The notes below the pieces were generated by a model. That model was given only the letters and a program-made list of their open reading frames with translations, was not told the DNA's origin and did no database searches. From the NCBI GenBank assembly GCA_963965975.1, contig OZ014412.1:1118501-1182500 (forward strand): 64,000 nucleotides of DNA. The letters run 5' to 3'. Each line of letters begins with the position of its first letter. The first letter of the stretch is position 1. The position numbers and the translations under genes were made by a program. Positions 47,469-59,401 of the stretch are shown here, in pieces. This stretch comes from Xestospongia bergquistia. Its lineage: Eukaryota > Porifera > Demospongiae > Haplosclerida > Petrosiidae.

Positions 47469-49644
47469 TTAAATATTATTAATGTTTTCATAGTCAGCAA
47501 TACATGTCCTACTAGGTTGTACTGTTATATATGATGGATTAGTCTCTAACTCCACTCTTCTACTTCTCATCTTTAATCTGTGGACTGTATACATACATAA
47601 TAGTAATAGAATATACACCTATGATTAATAGTGACATACCTTCCTCGTATGCAGGATTATGAGCAATAACTTGTGGATCAGCTAAAGAATAAAAATGTTA
47701 TACTATAATAGTTAATAATCCCTTTCTCTCTCTCACTTTCAATCTCATGTTGTTTAATCTTAATCTTCTTTAAAGACACAATAACAATAACTCCTGCTAC
47801 TATGACTACTACACCAACAACTAATAAAACTGCAGCTATACAGACAGAAATTAGGATAACTACGGACTCATTGGACCGGTAGATATCTAAAGAGAATGTC
47901 AATCTATTAGGTCACTGAAATATTATATCCCTGATATACCACTAGTGGGTCCTAAAGATGATGTTAATATACCAGTTTCAGTAATATGTGTCTCATCACT
48001 TAACATAATGTCTAAATAACATCAGATTACATGTTAATATTCAAATACATGTTAATGTTTACACTAACTTACTAGTAGTAATAACATTCTCAGTAGGAGA
48101 TGGTAATAGTAAGATATATTTCAGTATTTGAGGATATACAACAGATGGGTTAGTTATAATAGTACCATCTACTATATCATAAGCTGTCACGGTATAGTTA
48201 CCACTAACTGGTAGAGTTATATACTGGTATACTTTACTCTCCTCTATACTGGATTTACTCATATTAATAGACTTCACAGTTCCTTTAGAAGACTCCCTAA
48301 ATATCAAATGACATCCATCAGCAGTAGATCTCTCAGCAAACCTACACTCTACAACAACTGATTGATTATCAGAGTAGTACTGTAGAGTGAGTCTTTGAAC
48401 ATGATAGGTTGCTACATGGTCAATGAACCCTCACTATAATCAAGAGTATTATTACTCACTGAAATATGACACATCCCTTGCTTTGGAGTTATTAAAATAA
48501 TCCAGTATATCAGCAATGAAGATATAGTTCAATTGAGGTCCAGTACATGATACATTGTAGTGAACAGTCACTGACTTACAATCTCCTGAACAACATATGA
48601 TATCTTTATGTGAGTGTTCTGTTTCTGTTCCATTAAATAATTTGTGTCTAGTAATTCCCATTAATGTACTGTTACAAACTCTAGGATACCCTTCAACCTG
48701 TATATATCCATTATAAATTAATGAACACATTGTTAATACTTACAATAACTTGAAATTCAATATCAAAAGAATTAATATGCTCTTTGAAAATGACCTTATG
48801 ATCAGGTAGGATAATAACATAATATTCTGTAAAGAAGTAGTTAGTGTATATTATAATCTAGATAAACAAGTTATTAAAATCAATACCTCCAACATATTTA
48901 TCTGGAGTTGTAATACTATTAGAACTATATACTCCACTATGAACTATAACAGTAGCAGTGTAAATATCACAGACTGTGAGGTTATGTAACTCATAAGATG
49001 TATCATTAGTGATATCATTATATAGTAACTGGTCATGTTGGTTCTCTATATAAATGTGATATGATAGTGGGTAATTCTTAAATGGATAAGACCAGGTTAG
49101 CCAGTTTGAAGAATTGGTAAAGTTAAAAGTGAAATGAAGATTTTCTACTGGTAAAGCACCTGTTTTGAAAGATTGGTTATAAAGAAATCACAAGTTAGAA
49201 TATAGTTACCTTTAACTGTCAATGTAGCTGCTTTGGGTTTAAAACCATATGGATTAAAACTGATCACAGTACACTGAATAGTTACCCCATTATTAATAGG
49301 TAGTGCTCTTATAGTTAGTACTGATGACCACACATCAACTGGTATATTGTTAGTAGTTACTGATATCTCTCTGTCTTGATTACTGGGATTAGTAAGTAAA
49401 TTACCCTGTACTGACCACTTCAGTACATCTCCTGTACCCTCACAGGTAAAGTTAGCTAGTTGGTAGAGAAAAGTTGTAACTGGTGAAGGAGCTATTGTAA
49501 TGTTAGCTATAAAATAATATGATACAAATAATGTTAATTGTGTTATACAAATATTATAAGTACCTTACCAGTTCCGTCTACTGACAAAGGTGTCAGAACA
49601 AAGAGTATCAAAAAAATATTAAGACTCATTTCCATCTCTGTCAT
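47469..49644 (-). CDS. Receptor gene I: Ig/FN3 receptor with NPxY and YENI tail
   Basis: Predicted receptor of 550 aa. Exons: 49569-49644 (signal peptide MSLNIFLILFVLTPLS after MTEME), 49210-49506 (Ig), 48887-49159 (FN3-like), 48744-48826 and 48460-48697 (D3), 48073-48411 (D4), 47973-48011 (short stalk), 47737-47886 (TM, CIAAVLLVVGVVVIVAGVIV), 47640-47681 (DPQVIAHNPAYEE) and 47469-47584 (ETNPSYITV and DYENI, stop). All phases close. NPAY and NPSY are NPxY motifs, known to bind PTB domains or act in endocytosis; YENI fits the YxN pattern bound by Grb2-type SH2 domains. This tail differs completely from that of gene C, yet the ectodomain plan is the same. The same tail recurs in damaged genes J and L. 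Signalling role is inferred. Confidence 0.8.
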
Positions 49645-49774
49645 AATCTTTGCTGTGTAAATCTCATGAGATAATCATGAAGCTCTCTACTAACTGAACT
49701 AGAACTTACACATATATAAAGCTAATTAATCATAATGAATTTGACAATAGTAATGTATTACACAAGAGAGTCAG

Positions 49775-51344
49775 CTATTGTATATCAGTTCCATTATGAC
49801 CAATATGTAGTCCATAACTACTGATAATAACATATTGAACTTCACCCACTAGAATACATCAGGTAGCATACTAGATATAGTAGAACTACCAAAATATATA
49901 TCATGTTGAGGACCATCAAAGTCTTCATTTGCTGATATCTCTTTGTATGGTGGTGGTCCTTCTTGTAATATTGATAATACTAACAGATTTATTGGTACTC
50001 AAGCAGATAGGACTAGAGTTGCTCTTAAATTATTCTCCATTAACCACATAATTATCTAATTAATTAGTTAATATCATAGGATCTTACTCTTCTTGTAGGT
50101 GGAGTTTTAGGACTGTTGTGACAATGTAATGATAAGTTATCTTGTGAACAAAGTGCCTCATGACTCTCTCTCCTCTCTAATGACATGAGACTGGTATTAG
50201 GATTGAGTATGAGACTGGTATCATGATTGGGTATGAGACTGGTATTAGGATTGGGTATGAGACTGGTGTTAGGATAGAAATATCATATTATTATTAATTT
50301 ACATGTACTTAGTATATAAGTAGTCATCATATACAGCAATTAAATACTTGAACAGGATGTGGTAGGTCATTACTTTGAGGACCAGAGGTAACCTCATTGT
50401 TCTCTTGTCTTGTTACCATAGTGATTGATGAAGGAGGTGGGACAAATGATGGAGATTGTGTAGACAATGTTATATCACTGTTTATATTAGATGGAGATAT
50501 TTCATGTTGTAATTGATCTTGTAGTTGACTATCACCTCCTTCATATCTATAATACATATATTAACATGTAATGATCAGTTATAACTTACTCATTAGTAGG
50601 TTTACTTTGAAATGAATCAGTTCTCTTTAAAGTACTTAAATATATGATGTCATATATATGATGATGTCATTGTCACATGATCTACTACTGAGTTCCCAGT
50701 TCTTTCTCCTTCTCTTTTTAATACTATAATACACTACCAATATAACTAGTACTATTACTAACAATATGATCACTATACAAACTGCTATAGCTAGTGGAGA
50801 GAGAGAGATTATATTAATGTGTTATTATTTACATTATATATCAGTAAGTTTGTATACAATGTTTACTGATTTAATAGGTCTAGTATCATCTCCTGATCCT
50901 GTTGTCGTAGGAACTATAAAACAGACAGGTATATCACATGACATATCACATGACACTCACATAATATAGTTGGACTTGGTGTCTCTCTAATACTATTATA
51001 CATTGTACTAGATACATCGGTAACTGTAGATTGACTTGGTTGTGGGGGAGGGAGGACTTGTACTGGTGATATTATTACAGCTGTACCAGATGTGTCTTTC
51101 TGTCCATTATTGTTAATATCAAATATATTAATATTATATATTCCAGTCTCTAGACTTGTAATACAACCAGTAACTATATTCTCTCCATTAGTATGACCAA
51201 TATGTAGTGCAGTATATCCTGAACCTGATATCATCTTCATTTCAACAAAACACCCTCCATTATCAGACCCTATCATAAATGTACATGATATACATGAGAC
51301 CCTATTATCAGTAGATATAGAGGCATTCTGTACTCCATAACTAC
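49775..51344 (-). CDS. Gene J-prime: receptor with a different ectodomain and ITIM/PPPY tail
   Basis: The main ectodomain exon is 50961-51344 (128 codons, phase 1-1) with six cysteines in the pattern C-C, C, C and blocks FMIGSDNGGC and GYTALHIGHTNGE; it does not resemble Ig or FN3 and no family was recognised. A Pro-rich stalk (QVLPPPQPSQ) follows. The TM exon is about 50686-50790 (VCIVIILLVIVLVILVV, then KKRRRK). Tail blocks: TDSFQSKPTNE, YEGGDSQLQDQ, a repeated PNTSLIPN stretch, GPPPYKEI, and a last exon ending VQYVIISSYGLHIG...IQ, stop at 49775-49777. VQYVII fits the ITIM consensus and PPPY is a WW-domain ligand. The signal-peptide exon and the exon between 50790 and 50961 are not resolved, so the 5' end is open. 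Confidence 0.6.
50183..50277 (-). repeat. Coding 24-bp minisatellite in gene J-prime
   Basis: About four copies of a 24-base unit, with ATGAGACTGGTATTAGGATT on the plus strand, encode PNTSLIPN-type octapeptides on the minus strand. The length is a multiple of three, so copy-number change would keep the frame. Confidence 0.75.
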
Positions 51345-52445
51345 CTGTAGTGTAATATTTGGGAGAAGAGAGATAGTTTATAATCTGATAATATAAGTTT
51401 ATAACTCTATACATATGATTTACTGATAGTAATATTACACATAATATTAGATATTATATACACATAATAGTAATATTAGTATTATATTATACATAGTAAT
51501 ATTACACATAATATTAGATATTATATACACATAATAGTAATATTAGTATTATATTATACATAGTAATATTAGTATTATATTATACATAGTAATATTACAC
51601 ATAATATTAGATATTATATACACATAATAGTAATATTAGTATTATATTATACATAGTAATATTACCAATAATGTTTTCCCTTACAATAAACACACCTGTC
51701 AATTGAACTATATAACGCTATTCACATTTAATCATTTGAATTACATCTATTATATTGTGTTACTTGTAATGAGTGTTTGCCAGTATTGTTTTCTCTAGTG
51801 TTACTATGGTTACAATAATAATAGTCACAATGAGATAACAGTGATAGTACATAATGAACACAACTGATAATTAAACACACACAATATATATATCTAGTTC
51901 TATGAGATTGTTTTGATTTGAGAGATAAACAATATTTACTAAATATATATTATGTTATTACCATTATCACTAGTACATCATATGATAGTTGTAATAAGTA
52001 ATAAATTACATGTTTTTAATTACATATATTTAATTAATTACATATCATTTACATCTATACATGTAATTCATTACATATATAGATTATAAACTATCTCTCT
52101 CTCTTTTCTCCCAAATTATTACACTACAGGTATTACAAGTAATGTTAATATATGTATATCATAATATCATAAGATCACTTATAGTAACCCATCTATCATC
52201 TATCATCATAAATCATATTATTACCATTATTATTATTTTCCAATAACCAATATACTCTACCATATAGAATATACTACAATGATACTACCTGTTGTTAACT
52301 TGAAAAACAGTTCCCATGACAACAACATCAATACTACTGGTCATGATCTCAGTAGTCAATAACTAAAAGTGATTGAGGATAAACTTAGAGCTTAACTGAT
52401 CACTAATTAAACAATAACATTATAATTATTAATAATGTGGTATAA
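51345..52445. other. Intergenic AT-rich stretch upstream of J-prime
   Basis: Contains the AT-rich tandem repeat at 51429-51665 and a possible unrecognised first exon of gene J-prime. On the minus strand an ATG near 52333 opens a short frame, but there is no support for using it. Confidence 0.3.
51429..51665. repeat. AT-rich tandem repeat, about 67-bp unit
   Basis: Three full and one partial copies of a unit containing GTAATATTACACATAATATT and ATTAGTATTATATTATACAT. Low-complexity DNA with no coding content. Confidence 0.85.
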
Positions 52446-54537
52446 TTATATTATAATATTTTCATAGTCATCAGTACATGTCCTACTAGGTTGTACTGTT
52501 ATATATGATGGATTAGTCTCTAACTCCACTCTTCTACTTCTCATCTCTAATCTGTGTACTATGTAATGATCATAATATGAACTATACACAGTTATATTAT
52601 GAACATAGTTACCTTCATCATATGCAGGATTATGAGTAATAGTTTGTTGATCAACTATAGAAGAAACCACTTGAAATAATAATTAACTTCACATTCTCTC
52701 ACCTCCAACTTCATGTAGTTAATGTTTCTTCTTCAAATATACAATACTACTGACTACTAGACATATCACTATTATGATAATTACTACTACCACACTAACT
52801 GTACTAGTGGTAATGATGAGAATTGTCTTGTTAGTAGCTGTATATATAACTTGAAAATTATACAAAAATTTAATGCATACTTACATGACACCATTGAATT
52901 TAAAGGAGATTCAGAAAGTTCTACAGATGTAGTTATGTTCTTATCATCACTACCTATCTTCTCAATTGACGTAGTACCTAATAAATTATTATAGAACAAT
53001 AAAATACAATACAATATAGTACTTACTGGTTATAATAATAGCCTCAGTAGGAGATGGTAGTAGTAAGATATATTCCAGTATTTGAGGGTACACAACAGAT
53101 GGGTTAGTACCATCTATTATATCATAAGCTGTCACAGTATAGTTACCACTAACTGGTAGACTTACATACTGGTATACTGTACTCTCTTCTATACTGGATT
53201 TACTCATATTAATAGACTTCACAGTTCCTTTAGAAGACTCTCTAAATATCACATGACATCCATCAGCAGTAGATCTCTCAGCAAACCTACACTCTACAAC
53301 AACTGATCCGTTATCAGAGTAGTACTGTAGAGTGAGTCCTTGGACATTATAGGTTGCTATTAGAAGTAAAGTCTATACATTAAAATTATTTATAACCTTT
53401 TAATTAACTTACAAAATATGTTATAATCATGATTTTTAATTTTATGAAGACTATTTGTAATGTATAAAGTAAAATTGAAAATCATAAGAGGACTTAGATC
53501 AGTTATAATATAGTAAGTGACCAAATCTTCTTTACTGTCAGTAACATTGATAGTGAGAAAATTATAAATCAATTTCTCATTAATTTTTATAAACAGTACA
53601 CAATTAAAAAGTTTAGGATGACCTTTGATCTATATAATAATACACACAATTTAATATCAACAGTTTGTTCACTTACCATTATATTAAATGTCACATTAAA
53701 ATTGTTCTCCCTTACATCAAATATTACAGTATGATTCAATATACTAATAGTGTAATCTACATGGAAATTGAACTAATGACCTTTAGTAATACTACTGACC
53801 TCTAGTGTATTCCTCTTGTATAGTAACATTATTAGAACTATATTCTCCACTATGAGCTATAACAGTAGCAGTGTAAATATCACAGACTGTGAGGTTATAT
53901 AACTCATAAGATGTATCATTAGTGATATTATTATATAGTAACTGGCCATGTTGGTTCTCTATATAAATGTGATATGATATTGGATAGTTCTTAAATGGAT
54001 GAGACCAGGTCAACCAGCCCGATAAGAGATTACATTGATTATATAAAACAGAAATTAACTTTGAACAGTTAAAGTAGCTCCTTTTGATACAAAGTCAAAG
54101 TTTTGACCAAACACAGCACATCCAACACCTATCCAGTTATTAATAGGTAGTGCTCTTATAGTTAGTACTGATGACCACACATCAACTGATATATTGTTAG
54201 TAGTTACTGATATCTCTCTCTGCCTTGATTACTGGGATCAGTAAGTGGATTATTCTGTACTGTCCAAAACAAATCACTACCTGTACCCTCACAGGTAAAG
54301 TTAACCAGTGTGTAAAGTGAAGTGTTGATTGATAAAGGAGCTACTGTGATTATTGCTGTATATATAAAATTTGTGTGTGAAATGTGAACATAAACCTTAA
54401 TACTGAGTTAGTTAGATATCAAAGCATATAATGTTATTATTTAATTATTTACCAACAGGATCTGTGTCTCTAAAAGTGAGAAGAAGACTTCCTATTACAA
54501 ATGTAACGAGCATTAGTGTCCAGTCTTTGTCAGTCAT
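52446..54537 (-). pseudogene. Receptor gene J: damaged copy, sister of gene A
   Basis: Recognisable exons: signal peptide 54453-54537 (MTDKDWTLMLVTFVIGSLLL), Ig about 54060-54356, FN3-like about 53797-54020, a diverged D3 near 53405-53640, D4 53027-53356, stalk near 52880-52980, TM near 52730-52840 (VVVVIIIIVICLVV), and tail exons with NPAY and NPSYITV ending DDYENIII, stop 52446-52448. Damage: a 2-base insertion near 54220 shifts the Ig frame, the first third of the FN3 exon is deleted together with the preceding intron, and a TAA follows KKKH just after the TM. The tail exons downstream remain open and match gene I, so the loss is recent. A short alternative product cannot be excluded. Confidence 0.7.
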
Positions 54538-55220
54538 TTTCTTCAACCGCCCACTCGTTATTATTAGTGCACAATCAAACACTAACTAAAGTATCACAAC
54601 AGCAATTACTATTGTATTTGACAGGTAGTTGCCCAGTATTCATACAATGAGAGTTATCAGAGAACGAAAATCTAGTTTCTGTTGTTGAATATCATAATTG
54701 ACTGTAACTTCCAAGTACTACTATAATAAAATGTGTTATTACAAAATCAGCATTCAAAAGTTTTGTTTGAGATAACAATACTATATGGTTTTAATACATT
54801 TTTTTAACAACCTGATATATTTTCATAATAAAATAAAAGGTTGTTTTGGTTTGATTGGTTGATGATATTGAAGAGTTATTGTAATTAAATAGCATTACAA
54901 TATAATAATTGTTAATTAATTATTAAATTGACTAATGACTATTTTCACCATCTTCCTTTGTACCAATGTTACTTTGTTAACGTTACTGGTCCTACAGTCC
55001 CATCATGTCATGTTATCATCACTGTTTATCTTACATATAGAATGAGGTCATAGAAGTGGTCATCTATAAAGATCACTTATGATAAACACTTCTTTTATAA
55101 TTAGTAGTCCTCATGAGTGAGTGAACATATTTTATCTGACATAATAATAAATAAAAAAATTACAAAATTACAATAAAACTAAAGGGAATATAATAGACAA
55201 TATAATAGAGATACTAGAGA
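54538..55220. other. Intergenic stretch upstream of gene J
   Basis: About 54538-54570 matches the DNA upstream of gene A (CCGCCCACTC...TTATTATTA), so it probably holds the shared promoter. No exon is seen further right. Confidence 0.4.
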
Positions 55221-55691
55221 CTAGAAAGTAGTCTCGGAGACAAAGGTATCAATATTATCTGACCCAGGATGAGGTTCTATGAAAGCTTCTTCTTTCATGT
55301 TGAAATCACCAGTATCTAGAGCAGGATCTTTGATTGTTTAATTTGTTATCTAATATTGAAGTATTCTAGAGGGAGGGGTAACATATCTGTTGGAGATAAT
55401 GTATCATCAGTAACCATATCTGAGAGAAGATTCAGCATGTTCTGATCTACAACAATTGATATAGCCTGTTCTCATTTAACTAAAGGAAATAGAGAATAAA
55501 ACTAATATAACTATTTTATATATGATCTTACAGTTATTAGCAAATGAATTAATTCCAGGTTCATATTGTTCATACCTTTTAATGTTATCATTATTTGTAT
55601 GCTTAGAAACATAGTTCATTGATGTTGATGGTAGCCATGATACTGATGATGTTGTAGTGACCATTTCCTTTACATAAGAGGACAAAGTCAC
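55221..55691 (-). CDS. Orphan cytoplasmic-tail-like exons
   Basis: Three minus-strand blocks look coding: about 55520-55691 (SWLPSTSMNYVSKHTNN and RYEQYEPGINSF), about 55345-55470 (VVDQNMLNLLSDMVTDDTLS) and about 55221-55330 (FNMKEEAFIEPHPGSDNIDT, ending ETTF, stop). They are acidic and Ser/Thr-rich like receptor tails, but match no tail elsewhere in the window, and the splice phases between blocks are not settled. No TM or ectodomain exon was found between here and 58068. They may be the end of a receptor that has lost its front, or of an unrelated gene. Confidence 0.35.
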
Positions 55692-56693
55692 AATGTTGAT
55701 TTATTAAAATTACAAGTTGGGATAACATCTTGATAGACAGAATATACTAAATTACTTTGTATAAGATCTACACACCAACACAGACTCTTCCATTTAACAA
55801 AAATAAACATATTAACAAAGACAATAATGTTATAATATCATTAATTACTCTCTTTATTAACATTCAATTAATACCATAATATCACTCATTGTTTACATTA
55901 TACTACTTACTGCAGAATTATTTAAGAGTTTATTACCATGACAACAATACTAATAAACATTAACAAACATCAAAAACACATTGTGTCCATAACAGTATGT
56001 ACTACCTGGAATATGTACTAACAAGACAATGTCCTTGATAAAATATTCACTTAAACCTCAATTGCTAATGTTGTATAATAGTTTTCATATTTTAAGTTTG
56101 TGCCTTGAAGTTAATGAGGAATTAACCCACAACATAACTACCACAATTTAGTTAAAAAATCAATTAATTAAACATATGTAATGAGATAATTAAAAATAAG
56201 TAGTCCTTGTATCTATCTATCATATACGATATATTCCTAATATGGTGTTCCATGATGAATTACTTGTATTGATAAGCAGTTTATAAATAACAGTAATGAA
56301 ATAACCACTTTTATTTTACAAGCTAATTATTATCAGTAATAGTATGCTATAATAACATATACTAATAAACTGGCAAACATCATAAATAACTCACATTATC
56401 AGATGTTGCTAGCACTATGACATAAATAATATCACTAGAGATAGTAGTAGCAGTAGATATATTATTGTTATTTGGTAATGATGGATCATATTATGTAGTA
56501 TCTACAATTAAGTCAATATATTATGTGTAAACATAAAAAATACAATTTTTTTCTAACATTATGATATTCATTTTATTTGACAAACTATTAAAAGGGTTAA
56601 ATCTTTATTTTGCAATTGTGTTGCAAATAAAATAAAATAAGGTACATTTACAATACAAGGTTTGTCATATAACATATATACATGAACACTTAC
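55692..56693. other. Gene-free AT-rich stretch
   Basis: No exon, repeat or element recognised. Confidence 0.35.
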
Positions 56694-56795
56694 TTTGTTA
56701 ACAAGGTCTAAATTGGCTTCTTTTTGTGTTAAAAACAAAACAATACCTTTATGTCCCTTCTCTGCTGCTAACATGATAGGAGTAGATCCCTCCAT
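56694..56795 (-). CDS. Isolated ankyrin-repeat exon
   Basis: This 102-bp exon is phase 0-0, with an AG acceptor at 56796-56797 and GTAAGT donor at its left. It encodes one ankyrin repeat (GSTPIMLAAEKGHKGIVLFL then TQKEANLDLVNK). Exons of exactly one repeat are common in ankyrin genes. No neighbouring ankyrin exon was found within 2 kb, so it may be a scrap of an ankyrin gene rather than a working exon. Confidence 0.5.
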
Positions 56796-56879
56796 CTAAA
56801 AATATAATAATAAAATCATTAATCTCAACCAAAAGAATGTATCATAACAATTGTACATTATCAATATTAACACTGTTAT

Positions 56880-57120
56880 ATAATATGTATTTAATATTAA
56901 ACTTACCTCCTATTATATTGCAAAGGACACATTAAGATGACAAGTAATCACAGCAATGGAAATGTGGAAACAGAAAAAAACAATAGAGTAAACAAAATAA
57001 TAACATTGAATTCAATACACTTAGAAATTATACTACATTATATCACACTTACCAACTATTATATTGTAAAAAACACATTGAGATCATAAGTAATCACAGC
57101 AATGTAAACGTAGAAATGGA
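56880..57120. repeat. Two copies of the dispersed AT-rich repeat
   Basis: Shares GCAAAGGACACATTAAGATG, CAATGGAAATGTGGAAACAG and TTATATCACACTTACCAACT blocks with the copies at 343-480, 3960-4240 and 23130-23480. Confidence 0.7.
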
Positions 57121-58067
57121 CATGTTTCAGTTCTAAGTTTTAGTGGATGTGTTCTAAGTAATAGTAGATATTTACCATCATTTAAGAACATGTAACTGAC
57201 CAATCACATTCCTTCATTAACTCAGTTTGTGTCATTAACTACTTCCTGCCATTACCATATGAATCTTTTTTAATCCATGCTTTTACTGATTTTCCTTATA
57301 GTAATACAACCATATGGTAACAATAACATGACAAGTAGATACATACATTAATTTTATAAACTTGATATATTTTTTACAATAAAGGTAGTAGTTTGAGAGT
57401 TAGATGATAATGTAGAGTTATTATAATTGAATAACATAACAATAACAATTGTTAATTGCCAATTCATCAAATGACTAATGACCATCCTTGATCAGACTAT
57501 GTGTATTACTTAGTATTGTTGATATTACTGGTTTCATAATCCCATCTATGCCACAGTCTCATACCATATTATAGAAGTGATCATCTATAAATCGTCAACT
57601 AGTGGTCCCTATCATGAGTGGGTGATCATTCACTTGAGTTAACATAACTAATAACTAAATTGAATGGATTACACAGTGACAAGGCAACATCTTTTATCTT
57701 TTCTATTACAACATCTCAGTTACTGCTACAAAGATAAAAGAGATATAATATAATAGAGAAAGTAATTCTCAGAGACAGAAACCAATCTCACTCTCTACTT
57801 TTTGCAGATGACTGTAAGGATTACGATGATTTCCTGATGACTTATTTTACTTAGTTGAATGGGTACATGCATGAACCTCTGATCAATTTTGATGATACTA
57901 AATCTTTAGATGGTGATGGGATCTCACCTTGAATGTTAAAACATACTTGTGCTATCAGATAATATCATGTATTAACATTATTAGTAAATTTTATCTGATG
58001 TATTTTAATTCCTTCATTCTAGAACTTACAAACATCATTTACCCACTTATAATTATATTCTTTACGT
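57121..58067. other. Gene-free stretch
   Basis: No supported exon. The part near 57370-57500 resembles 54830-54960 (duplicated intergenic DNA: GATATATTTT, TTGGTTGATGATA and TAATTGTTAATT blocks). Confidence 0.35.
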
Positions 58068-58760
58068 TTACAAAATAATTTCTTCATAAATGTATGTATT
58101 TCTAGTTAACTGTACTGTTGTAAATGATGGATTAGTCTCTAACTCTACTCCTCTTCTCCTCATCTCAAGTCTGTTCACTATATACAATGTATATAATGAC
58201 TATATTCACATTAATACATACCTTCTTCATGTGTTGGATTGTAACTTAATTATAGCTAATTCATTAACTATTCCTAAGTGTTGTAAGGATAATAGAAAAT
58301 GGTAGCTTTTTAAAATTATCTTACCTTCATTCTGATGTTGTTGACTCCTCTTCCTTTAAAACGTACAGTAATACTAACTCCAGCTAATATTACTACTATG
58401 ACTATTACAATAGTTATACCAATGCTTATAAAGATCACTATGTCATCTGTGTATATAAAAAATAATGTTATAAAAAATTTTACACAATGTCCTGAGAGAA
58501 GATTCTGTAGTAGATTCTCCAGATTTCATAGAACTAGTTATGTCACCAATAGTTTTATCACTTGATATAGTACATAGTAAGATAGAACAATGAAATGGTC
58601 AGAGCTCAGAAGAAGCTAGTCATTGCTTATTTTGAAATTTTGGTAGGTTGCTATGGTGATGATAAAAGTATTAATTTCATTTAATAATCTCAAAGTGATG
58701 ACTCAATCTTTACTTTAGAATTATTATAATAATCCAGTATATCAGTGATTGGCATTTTCT
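58068..58760 (-). pseudogene. Receptor remnant L: TM and NPxF tail, ectodomain lost
   Basis: Exons present: stalk near 58490-58570 (SSDKTIGDITSSMKSGES), TM 58325-58446 (VIVIVVILAGVSITV then RFKGRG) and tail 58068-58177 (VELETNPSFTTVQLT, ending YEEIIL, stop). These match the tail of genes I and J, but the NPSY tyrosine is phenylalanine here. Right of the stalk only the edges of D4 (GGTTGCTATGG near 58650) and D3 (near 58690-58745) remain, joined abruptly to the duplicated block also found at 16184. The signal peptide, Ig and FN3 exons are gone, so this is a truncated copy. Confidence 0.65.
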
Positions 58761-59401
58761 AAGGACAACACTCCATATAAATTATGTGTATAATTATCCA
58801 TATAAGGAATGACTTCAATCTATAAAGTTAAAACCAACATAGTATAGTATATATAATATATATTCTAATAATCACTTATTACTTGCCTCATTAACATTAT
58901 TACATTGACATTACACTGATGTTATAGAAGTACTTAATATCTATAATGATTAAAATATTAATAATAGATCTATATCTACTGTATTAAGTGAGTATTAAAA
59001 CATATTGTACTTGGACATTACTAGTGGATAGAGATACAACACAAGATAAAGGATATGATATTTCAATATATTGACATAAACTCTTTTATTTATTAATTAA
59101 TTCTAACTCCATAGTGCTTTTATTTAATATATCAGTTGTAATATAATTGATAACAAGGTTGATAATATTGACTTATAAAGATCTATTTTTGAGTCAATGA
59201 TAAATCCAGATATTATTATTTTAAAGCTTCTAAATTATAAAACTATAGTGCTGTCATTTCTTCAATATATTTTGCATCAATGATAAGGATTGTAAGAATC
59301 TGTAGAGGTTAATTATATTCATGACTGTTAATAATGGATTCTCAGTTAACAGAAACAAATGAAACAATTACTAATATATTCATTGTTATGATGTAAACAA
59401 C

